Of a stretch of DNA of 64,000 nt, positions 57,228 through 64,000 are shown in pieces. The stretch spans positions 7,316,001 to 7,380,000 of the forward strand of contig NZ_CP107918.1 in NCBI RefSeq assembly GCF_036014195.1, in the 5' to 3' direction. This DNA comes from Streptomyces sp. NBC_00442 (GTDB lineage Bacteria; Actinomycetota; Actinomycetes; Streptomycetales; Streptomycetaceae). Both the position numbers and the translations under genes were made by a program. Every line of letters starts with the position of its first letter. Position 1 is the stretch's first letter. A model generated the notes under the pieces. It was not told where the DNA came from. It did no database searches and worked only from the letters and a program-made list of their open reading frames with translations.

Positions 57228-58550
57228 TCAGCCGAGGGGCTTGTCCAATACGGCCTTGCGGTGGCTGAACGTCTCGATGGAGTAGCGCCCGTGGTAGCTG
57301 CCCATGCCGCTTTCGCCGACACCGCCGAACGGCAGGTCGGAGACGGTCAGATGGGCCAGCGGCAGCCCGAAGCCGAGGCCTCCGGACGACGTCTCGGCGG
57401 CCAGGCGCTCGCGGGTGGCGGCGGAGTCGGTGAAGACGTACAGGGCCAGCGGCTTGTCGCGGTCGTTGATGAAGTCGATGGCGTCGTCCAGGCCCGCGAC
57501 CGTGACGATCGGCAGGAGCGGGCCGAAGATCTCCTCGCGCATGACCGGCGCCGCGGGGTCGACGTCGGCGAGAACGGTGGGCGCGATGTACCTGGCGGAG
57601 CGGTCGGTGGCGCCGCCGGTCACGGCGCGGCCCGAGTCGAGCAGTCCGCTCAGCCGGTCGAAGTGGCGCTCGTTGACGATGCGTCCGAAGTCGGCGGACC
57701 GCTGCGGCTCGGCTCCGAAGAGCGCCTCGACGGCGCGGACGAACTCGGGCTCCAGGGCGCGGGCCGTCTCCGGGTCGGTCAGCACGTAGTCGGGTGCGAC
57801 GCAGGTCTGGCCGGCGTTGAGGAACTTGCCGCGGGCCAGCCGGTCGGCGACGACGGCGAGGTCGGGGCCGCGGTCGACGAACGCCGGGGACTTTCCGCCC
57901 AGTTCGAGGGTGACCGGGGTGAGGTGCTCGGCCGCCGCCCGCATCACGACGCGGCCGACCGTGCCGTTGCCGGTGTAGAAGATGTGGTCGAAGCGTTCCG
58001 TCAGGAGGGCCGTGGTCTCGGGTATGGCGCCCTCCACGACGGCGACGGCCGAGGTGTCGAGGTAGCGGGGCAGCAGGCGGGCCATCGCCGCGGACGCGGC
58101 GGGCGCCAGCTCGCTGGGCTTGACGACGACCGCGTTGCCGGCGGCCAGCGCGCCGAGCATCGGCGTCAGCAGGAGCTGCACCGGGTAGTTCCAGGGCGCG
58201 ATGACCAGGACCACACCCAGCGGGTCGTACTGCGTCCAGGCCGTCGCGTCCTCGCCGAGGTGCGCCGGCACCGGCGCGCGCTCGGGGCGCAGCCATGCGT
58301 CCAGGTGGTCCAGGGTGTGGTCGATCTCGCGGACGGTGAAGTCGATTTCGGTGCGGAAGGCCTCGGTGGTGCTCTTGCCCAGATCGGCGTGGAGGGCCTC
58401 GGCGAGATCGCTGCCGTGCTCGGTGAGCATGTCGCGCAGCCGGCGCAGCTGCGTGACCCGCCACTCGACGGGCCTGGTGCGGCCGGAGCGGAAGGTGGCG
58501 CGCAGCCGGGCCACGATCTCGGCGGGCTGCTCGGGGGTGCGGTCGTTCAC
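57228..58550 (-). CDS. Class 3-type NAD(P)-dependent aldehyde dehydrogenase
   Basis: 440 residues from GTG 58550. Key residues: PWNYP (119-123), KPSE for the cofactor, catalytic Glu216 in TLELGGKSP and catalytic Cys250 in LNAGQTCVAP. GEEIFGP-type REEIFGPLLPIVTV and LPFGGVGESGMGSYHGRYSIETFSHRKAV close the fold. At 440 residues and without an N-terminal extension it belongs to the short class 3/fatty aldehyde-coniferyl type. It oxidises aldehydes to acids. A longer upstream frame is not coding. A strong terminator follows. Confidence 0.95.
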   Translation of the reverse strand: MNDRTPEQPAEIVARLRATFRSGRTRPVEWRVTQLRRLRDMLTEHGSDLAEALHADLGKSTTEAFRTEIDFTVREIDHTLDHLDAWLRPERAPVPAHLGEDATAWTQYDPLGVVLVIAPWNYPVQLLLTPMLGALAAGNAVVVKPSELAPAASAAMARLLPRYLDTSAVAVVEGAIPETTALLTERFDHIFYTGNGTVGRVVMRAAAEHLTPVTLELGGKSPAFVDRGPDLAVVADRLARGKFLNAGQTCVAPDYVLTDPETARALEPEFVRAVEALFGAEPQRSADFGRIVNERHFDRLSGLLDSGRAVTGGATDRSARYIAPTVLADVDPAAPVMREEIFGPLLPIVTVAGLDDAIDFINDRDKPLALYVFTDSAATRERLAAETSSGGLGFGLPLAHLTVSDLPFGGVGESGMGSYHGRYSIETFSHRKAVLDKPLG

Positions 58551-58892
58551 GGTGCCTCGCTGAATCAGTGCCGACCTGGGCCGGCGGGGGACCGGCAGGT
58601 CGAGCCGAACGGGTTCGATGTATATGGCAACCATTGAGGTGGAGCGTTCATTCCGGTCCGAGGAATGTGCTTTCCGTCGGCTGCGCGTTACGTAGCGTGA
58701 TGCTTCGGGGTGCGAATGTGCGGGGTGCGGCGCAGGATGAGGCATGTTCCAGGGGCGGACCCATCCGCCGGCCCCTGGCGCCTCGGGGCGCCCCGGCCTG
58801 CCTCCCCTGGCGCCCTCGATGCCCACCCGCCCCGCACGCAGCGTCCTTCGCGGCTGCGCACCTCTTGCCCTTCGTCGATGCCGGAGCCGCCG
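58551..58892. other. 340-nt intergenic region between divergent ALDH and DUF5133 genes
   Basis: No gene is seen. CATTCC-N7-GGAATG (58649-58654 and 58662-58667) is a 19-bp inverted repeat placed between the two promoters and could be an operator. A GC-poor stretch TGTATATGG at 58619-58627 precedes the ALDH start on its coding strand. GCGTTACGTAGCG follows at 58684-58696. The right part (58700-58880) is GC-rich with no structure noted. Confidence 0.55.
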
Positions 58893-59141
58893 ATGCTGTC
58901 GCCACACTCGTCCGTCGTCCATGAACTCCTGACGCTTCTGCGCAGCCGGGAGCGGCGGGCCGCCCGCGCACCGCTGGACCCCGGCGCTCGTCAGGCCCGG
59001 GACGACGCCGCCTACACCCTGTGCGTCCTGATGGGGGAGCGGACCATCGCGGCCGCCGTGAAGGCGGCCGAACGCCACCTCGCGCGCGGCCGCGCGGCCG
59101 TGCGGCCCGCCGGCGCCGCGGCTCAGGAGCCGGCCCCCTGA
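58893..59141 (+). CDS. DUF5133 small protein
   Basis: 82 residues from ATG 58893, with GGAG 6 nt before. MLSPHSSVVHELLTLLRSRE is followed by DDAAYTLCVLMGERTIAAAVKAAERHL, matching the D-D-x-x-Y-T-L-C-V motif of the Streptomyces-specific DUF5133 family. Function is unknown. A longer in-frame upstream reading has atypical arginine/proline-rich composition and is not used. It ends 10 nt from the convergent Lrp gene. Confidence 0.84.
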   Translation: MLSPHSSVVHELLTLLRSRERRAARAPLDPGARQARDDAAYTLCVLMGERTIAAAVKAAERHLARGRAAVRPAGAAAQEPAP

Positions 59142-59151
59142 CGGGCACCGG

Positions 59152-60171
59152 CTAGGCCCGCACGGGAAGATACGGCCCCGGGCCCTTGATGGTGCGGTGG
59201 ATCGGCACCGTCACCGTGTGGCGCAGTCCGGGCAGGGCGGCCACCGACTCCGTCAGGTAGCGGTAGAAGAGCTGGGCGTTGGCCACGTCGATGCTGGCGT
59301 AGAGATTGGACGTGCCGGTCACCGCGGCGGCGAACGACACCTCGGGATGCGCCGCGATGGCCGCCCCCGCCTCCGCCAGGCGCGACGGGTCGATCTCCAG
59401 CCAGAGCGTGGCCCTGAAATTCCACTGCAGGACGTCCGGGTGGTACTCGACGTCGAAGTAGAGCACCCCGGCCGTTCGCAGCTCGCTGATCCTGCGCCGC
59501 ACCGTCGACCGGGACAGACCCGTCGCCGCGGCCAGTTCCGCAGGCGCCGCCCGGCCGTCGCGGGCCAAGAGGTCGAGCAGATGGCGGTCGCCCTCGTCGA
59601 GGCGTACCGCCGCATCGGCGGATGACGCGCGGTCCGGGGCGGGCGGGGGAGTGAGGGCGGCGACCTGGGCGGCCGTCAGCGGCCCGCGCTTGTTGATGGT
59701 GCTGAGATCCTGCCCGAAGAACACGTGCAGCAGACAGTGCGCCGAGACGTCCAGCACCTGGGGCGTGCGCGGCAGCTTCTGCAACAGCAGCGACTCCTCG
59801 ATGCCCGCGCCGCGGGTGCGCACCGAGCAGGAGAGCTCGGTGCCGCCCGAGCTGACATTGACCCAGCTGGTGTCCGTGCGCCGGGCCATGGCCTTGCCGA
59901 TCGAGGCCGCGGCGTCCGGCGTACACCGTACGCGCACCACCCACGGGGAGTCGCCGAGCCGCTGCGGGTCGGTCAGGCCGAGGACCCGGAGCCTGCCCGC
60001 GGACCGCAGCCGCGACCACCGGCGCGCGGCGGTCTGGTCGGAGACCCCGAGGGCGTCCGCGATCTCCCGGAACGAGGCGCGTCCATTGATCTGAAGGGCA
60101 TGGGCCAGCGCCATGTCCTCCTCCGACAGCTCACGGTCCGCACGGTCGATGGTGTCGAGATACGTCTGCAT
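59152..60171 (-). CDS. Double-domain Lrp/AsnC-family regulator
   Basis: 339 residues from ATG 60171 (GAGG close upstream). ATG 60198 is an in-frame alternative. It is built from two Lrp halves: HTH 1 (LAHALQINGRASFREIADALGVSDQTAARRWSRLRSAG) with a first effector region (SPWVVRVRCTPDAAASIGKAMA), then HTH 2 (LLDLLARDGRAAPAELAAATGLSRSTVRRRISELRTAG) with a second AsnC-type effector domain (LWLEIDPSRLAEAGAAIAAHPEVSFAAAVTGTSNLYASI). A double set allows a pseudo-dimer on one chain. It is divergent from a large MFS exporter and probably controls it, perhaps in response to an amino acid or a product. Confidence 0.9.
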   Translation of the reverse strand: MQTYLDTIDRADRELSEEDMALAHALQINGRASFREIADALGVSDQTAARRWSRLRSAGRLRVLGLTDPQRLGDSPWVVRVRCTPDAAASIGKAMARRTDTSWVNVSSGGTELSCSVRTRGAGIEESLLLQKLPRTPQVLDVSAHCLLHVFFGQDLSTINKRGPLTAAQVAALTPPPAPDRASSADAAVRLDEGDRHLLDLLARDGRAAPAELAAATGLSRSTVRRRISELRTAGVLYFDVEYHPDVLQWNFRATLWLEIDPSRLAEAGAAIAAHPEVSFAAAVTGTSNLYASIDVANAQLFYRYLTESVAALPGLRHTVTVPIHRTIKGPGPYLPVRA

Positions 60172-60322
60172 GGACCTCAGGATGTCGGATTCGCGCATCC
60201 CATGCGAACTGGCTTATTGAATCGCCTGCCGACCATCAACACTCGCTCCCGGGGAACACGCCGCGACCATGGGCGCCCGTTTCCATCCGCACACCGTGCT
60301 CGACCCGATCGGAGAACCTGAC

Positions 60323-61909
60323 ATGCGCAAGTGGTGGCCCCTCACGGCGGTCTGCCTTGGCGCCTTCATCCTGCTGGTGGACGTGACCATCGTGAACGTG
60401 GCACTGCCCAGCATGGCTGACGACCTCGACGCCTCCTTCACCTCCCTGCAGTGGGTGATCGACGGATACGCCCTGGCGCTCGCCGCCCTGCTGCTGGCCT
60501 CCGGATCCCTCGCGGACCGCTTCGGCCACCGGCGCTTCTACGTCTACGGCCTCGCCCTGTTCGCCGCGGCGTCCCTCCTGTGCGGCCTCGCCCCCAACGC
60601 CGGCGTGCTGATCGCCGCCCGCGTGGTGCAGGGCGTCGGAGGCGCCGCGATGTTCGCCACCGCCCCCGCCCTCCTGCTCGGCTCGTACCGCGGCAGGGAC
60701 CGCGGCACCGCCTTCGGCGTGTGGGGCGCGGCCAACGGAGCCGCCGCCGCGGCGGGGCCGCTGCTCGGCGGGCTGCTCACCGAGCACCTCAGCTGGCCGA
60801 CGATCTTCTGGGTCAACCTGCCCATCGCCGCCGTCGCCATCGTCATGACGCTCCGGGTGGTGCGGCCCGACCGGCCGCGTACGGCATCGGGCACGCCGGC
60901 CCGCATCGACCTGCCCGGTGCGACCGCCTTCACCGTGGCGGCCGGCGCCCTCACCTACGGGCTCATACGCGGCGGTGAGGCGGGCTGGACCGGAGGCGTG
61001 ACCCTGGCCGCCTTCGCCGTCACCGTCCTCGCGCTCGCGGCGTTCGTGGTGATCGAGCACCGCACCGCGCTGCGCGGCGGTTCCCCGATGCTGGACCTGG
61101 CGCTGCTGCGCCGCCCGTCGTTCGCCGGTCTCATGAGCGGCGCGCTGCTGTTGCAGGGCGGCGCCTTCGGGTGCCTGGTGCTGGTCTCGCTGTGGCTCCA
61201 GTCCGTGCTGGGGCTCAGCCCCGTCGCGGCGGGGCTCGCCCTGACACCGCTGGCGGCCGCGTCCTTCGTCGTCGCCGTCTTCGCCGGCCGTCACATCCAG
61301 CGGCTGGCTCCGCGCTACCCGATCGGCGTGGGGCTCCTGCTCGTCGCGGCCGGCATGCTGTTGCTGCGCGCCGGAATGACCGCCGACGCGGGGCGGTCCT
61401 CGCTCGTGTGGGGACTCGTGGTCGCCGGCATCGGCGTCGGTCTCGCCACGCCGGTGCTGGTCTCGGCCGCCGCCTCCACCGTGCCGCCCCAGCGCGCGGG
61501 CATGGCCGGCGGAGCGGTCAACACCTTCCGCCAGTTGGGCATGACCCTGGGCATCGCCGTCCTCGGCGCGCTCTTCACCAGCCGCGCGGCCGACACGCTC
61601 ACCGCCTCCGGCGCGGTCCCGGACGCCGGCGGGGGCGCGGCCGCGCTGGCCGGCGGACAGGCGCAGCGCCTGGTCGAAGCGGCGCCGGCCGGCCACCGCG
61701 AGGCCGCTCAGCGGCTCGTGCACCAGGCCTTCGCGGCCGGTCTCGACCGTGTCTTCCTGCTGTCCGCAGCCGCGGCCGCGCTCGGCGGCCTCGTCGTCCT
61801 CGCGTTGGTGCGGCCGGCGCGCACGGCGGCCCCCGGAGCGAGTGGAAGCGGCCCGGCGGCGGAGCCGGCGCCGCGCTCGCGCCAGGACTCGGTGGCCTCC
61901 GGCGTGTGA
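60323..61909 (+). CDS. DHA2-type (EmrB/QacA) MFS drug exporter
   Basis: 528 residues from ATG 60323, 8 nt after GGAG. About 14 TM helices. Motifs: LVDVTIVNVALPSMADDLDASFTSLQWVIDGYALALAALLL (TM1/2 with motif D1), GSLADRFGHRRFYVYGLALF (motif A), RVVQGVGGAAMFATAPALL (motif B) and GPLLGGLLTEHLSWPTIFWVNLP (motif C). C-terminal Ala/Gly-rich tail. It is a proton-drug antiporter, and the compound is unknown. Being next to a double Lrp regulator, it may be inducible. Confidence 0.94.
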   Translation: MRKWWPLTAVCLGAFILLVDVTIVNVALPSMADDLDASFTSLQWVIDGYALALAALLLASGSLADRFGHRRFYVYGLALFAAASLLCGLAPNAGVLIAARVVQGVGGAAMFATAPALLLGSYRGRDRGTAFGVWGAANGAAAAAGPLLGGLLTEHLSWPTIFWVNLPIAAVAIVMTLRVVRPDRPRTASGTPARIDLPGATAFTVAAGALTYGLIRGGEAGWTGGVTLAAFAVTVLALAAFVVIEHRTALRGGSPMLDLALLRRPSFAGLMSGALLLQGGAFGCLVLVSLWLQSVLGLSPVAAGLALTPLAAASFVVAVFAGRHIQRLAPRYPIGVGLLLVAAGMLLLRAGMTADAGRSSLVWGLVVAGIGVGLATPVLVSAAASTVPPQRAGMAGGAVNTFRQLGMTLGIAVLGALFTSRAADTLTASGAVPDAGGGAAALAGGQAQRLVEAAPAGHREAAQRLVHQAFAAGLDRVFLLSAAAAALGGLVVLALVRPARTAAPGASGSGPAAEPAPRSRQDSVASGV

Positions 61910-61972
61910 CCGGCTCCCGCGGCTCCGCACCGGCGACGGAGCGGGGCCACGGGCCGCCGACCGGCCTTCGCG

Positions 61973-62287
61973 TCAGCTCGTTCGGGGCGCCACGAACACG
62001 ATGACGGAGGCGACCTGCTCGCGCCCGGGGTGGGTGTCGGCGCCGCCGAGCCCGTAGTGCGTCTCCACGCGCTGGACGACCAGGGGATGGCCGGTGATCC
62101 ACAGGGTGACGGCCTGTCCGACGGTGGGAATGGGCAACGGGCCCTCGAACATGCCGAGTTCGACCGCCTCGGTGTCGCCCGTCGCATGGACGAACGTCAT
62201 GATCTGACGGGTGCGGCCGAAGTCCTGCTCGGAGTCGACCTTGTCGCGGGCGGCGAGGGTGGAGGTGATGGCGTCGGGAAGGCTCAT
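61973..62287 (-). CDS. Small hypothetical protein
   Basis: 104 residues from ATG 62287. No family is recognised. SLPDAITSTLAARDKVDSEQDFGRTRQIMTFVHATGDTEAVELGMFEGPLPIPTVGQAVTLW reads like a compact beta/alpha domain. The codon usage and third-position GC are good, and AGGATGGC gives a modest ribosome site. It is soluble, with no signal or TM. The frame could be a shadow, but no competing gene is on the other strand. Confidence 0.62.
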   Translation of the reverse strand: MSLPDAITSTLAARDKVDSEQDFGRTRQIMTFVHATGDTEAVELGMFEGPLPIPTVGQAVTLWITGHPLVVQRVETHYGLGGADTHPGREQVASVIVFVAPRTS

Positions 62288-62438
62288 GACGCCATCCTGC
62301 CCCGTCGCGGGTCCGGGGCACGCCGCCGGTCGCCGGCGGCGGCCACCAACGGCCCCTTCTCACGCTCCTTGTCGGGCGGTATGTCGCTATATGTCCTAGG
62401 TTTGTGTCGTCAGTGATCCCGACCAACAGGAGTTCGCC

Positions 62439-62633
62439 GTGGGCGAGAGTGGCATGGACAAGGTCAAGGGCAAGGCGAAGGAAATGGCCGGCAAGGCCAC
62501 CGGTAACGACCGGATGAAGTCCGAGGGCAAGACCGACCAGGCCAAGGGCAAGGCCAAGGACGCGATGGAGGGCGCCAAGGAGCGCGCCAAGGGCGTCAGC
62601 GACTCCCTCGGCGACAAGCGCGACCGCTCCTGA
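62439..62633 (+). CDS. CsbD-family stress protein (second copy)
   Basis: 64 residues from GTG 62439, with AGGAG 7 nt before. The CsbD core is MDKVKGKAKEMAGKATGNDRMKSEGKTDQAKGKAKDAMEGAKERAKG. It is a Lys-rich helical protein of unknown biochemistry. It differs clearly from the copy at 54888, so the two are old paralogues and not a recent duplication. A hairpin terminator follows the stop. Confidence 0.93.
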   Translation: MGESGMDKVKGKAKEMAGKATGNDRMKSEGKTDQAKGKAKDAMEGAKERAKGVSDSLGDKRDRS

Positions 62634-62646
62634 CCTGCGGTCCTCG

Positions 62647-62675
62647 AGCCCCCGGCCGCTCCCTGGCCGGGGGCT
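62647..62675. terminator. Hairpin terminator after CsbD
   Basis: GCCCCCGGCC (62648-62657) with GGCCGGGGGC (62665-62674), plus an outer A-T pair and a 7-nt loop, 14 nt after the stop codon. Confidence 0.85.
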
Positions 62676-62846
62676 TCGCCGTGCGTTCCCGGCGCCCGGC
62701 GGACAGGCCCAGTCCTTCCTCCGCGGACGGATGCGGGACCCGGGGGGAAACCGGTCAGGATTGGAGAAGCGTGGCCCCCGGGCCGTGGCTAACGTGGCGG
62801 ACACGACACACCCCGGGCCGAGCGGCCCACGACGTCAGGAGTGACC

Positions 62847-63200
62847 ATGACCGGCTCAGCCACACAGGGAATCAAGACCGTGCTGCACCCCGTCACCGAC
62901 CTCGCGGCGGCCAAGGCGGTGTACACCGCTCTGCTCGGCGTCGGACCGACGAGCGACGAGCCGTACTACGTCGGCTTCGAGGCCGAGGGCCAGCAGATCG
63001 GCCTGGTGCCGGGCGGCGCCGACCAGGGCATGACCTCGCCGGTGGCGTACTGGCACGTGCCGGACATCGAGGCGAAGCTCGCCGAGGTGACGGCCGCGGG
63101 CGCCAAGATCAAGGACGCCGCGCACGACGTGGGCGGCGGCCGTCTGGTGGCCACGTTCACCGACCCCGACGGCAACGTACTCGGCGTGATCCAGGGCTGA
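62847..63200 (+). CDS. VOC-family (glyoxalase-like) protein
   Basis: 117 residues from ATG 62847, 5 nt after AGGAG. GTG 62841 overlaps that site and is less likely. IKTVLHPVTDLAAAKAVYTALLGVGPTSDEPYYVGFEAEGQQIGLVPG and ATFTDPDGNVLGVIQG frame a single VOC domain, and SPVAYWHVPDIEAKLAEVTAAGAKIKDAAHDVGGG is the second half. The likely metal ligands are His in VLHPV and the late Glu or Asp positions. Cytoplasmic. The substrate is unknown. Confidence 0.9.
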   Translation: MTGSATQGIKTVLHPVTDLAAAKAVYTALLGVGPTSDEPYYVGFEAEGQQIGLVPGGADQGMTSPVAYWHVPDIEAKLAEVTAAGAKIKDAAHDVGGGRLVATFTDPDGNVLGVIQG

Positions 63201-63419
63201 CGCCGGGGCCGGACCGACACCGGGGCGGCCAGGGTGAGTACCCGTCCGCCCCGCCCCGCCGAACCGTGGCCGGACGCGCATTGCCCGGCCCGCGTCCACG
63301 AAGTACAACCGTACGTACCGCTCGCGGCCGGGCGGATCGCGCCGGGCCGCGACATCCGACGAAGACCGCGCAGACGGCGCCGCCGAACCGATGCCGGACA
63401 GATGGAGAACACGACCAGC

Positions 63420-64000
<581 letters not shown>

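Noticed and set aside
58662..58689. SigR-type promoter (GGAAT and GTT) before DUF5133
   Set aside because: The spacer is 20 nt, longer than the 18-19 nt consensus, and nothing else supports it.

Overview
The window is high-GC actinobacterial chromosome, almost certainly Streptomyces. The reasons are strong third-position GC, many GTG, TTG and CTG starts behind good Shine-Dalgarno sites, Tat-type export signals, a c-di-AMP (ydaO-type) leader in front of a cell-wall hydrolase, a DUF5133 gene, a SigB/SigF-type sigma factor, a CYP102 self-sufficient P450, and very rare TTA codons (two seen, both in genes that could be bldA-dependent). No rRNA, tRNA, CRISPR array, transposase or integrase was found. 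Both edges cut genes: an ECF sigma factor at the left and a UvrA-like ATPase at the right.

Layout. 1-10 kb: ECF sigma factor C-terminus, beta-carbonic anhydrase, a divergent MarR/DinB-like pair, a VOC protein, a Tat-exported 5'-nucleotidase with a TTA codon, an SLC13/ArsB-type permease with a USP-like protein, paired crcB fluoride channels behind a hairpin that touches the ribosome binding site, a PAP2 phosphatase, and a compact cysteinyl-tRNA-synthetase-like relic. 10-20 kb: RraA-like aldolase, a long intergenic region with an 11-bp tandem repeat and a c-di-AMP riboswitch driving a LysM/transglycosylase, a STAS protein, a large DUF4157 protein of the toxin-carrier type, a DHFR-like reductase, a yeast-type cytosine deaminase, a HAD protein, and a secreted adenosine deaminase. 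20-30 kb: a decayed MFS gene behind an ArsR-type regulator, a secreted glycosidase under a LacI-type palindrome, a multidomain SGNH hydrolase, and a divergent PAS-LuxR/CYP102 pair.

30-43 kb: quinone-oxidoreductase-like enzyme, efeO-efeB without a local efeU, a phospholipase C-like phosphoesterase, a GH25 muramidase with no signal peptide, an amino-acid permease, and a two-gene module of a P-loop NTPase and a membrane-tethered solute-binding receptor without transporter subunits. These are followed by Asp23-family and DUF1232 genes. 43-51 kb: amidase, MFS exporter, alpha/beta hydrolase, glutaminase, P450, and a SigB/SigF-type sigma factor. 51-64 kb: a TetR/FAD-monooxygenase divergon with three evenly spaced operators, a 68-bp perfect palindrome as shared terminator, an MHS-type symporter, CsbD, an XRE regulator with an early TTA codon facing a small membrane protein, a 5'-truncated GntR regulator abutting a terminator, aldehyde dehydrogenase, DUF5133, a double-domain Lrp regulator facing a 14-TM MFS exporter, another CsbD, a VOC protein and the UvrA-like gene.

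Themes: several divergent regulator-target pairs carry readable palindromic operators. Extracellular nucleotide use is suggested by the exported 5'-nucleotidase and adenosine deaminase, with the cytosine deaminase acting in the cytoplasm. Envelope and stress genes (c-di-AMP-controlled hydrolase, Asp23, two CsbD, SigB-type factor) recur. The least explained items are the NTPase/receptor module, the DUF4157 protein and the tRNA-synthetase relic.
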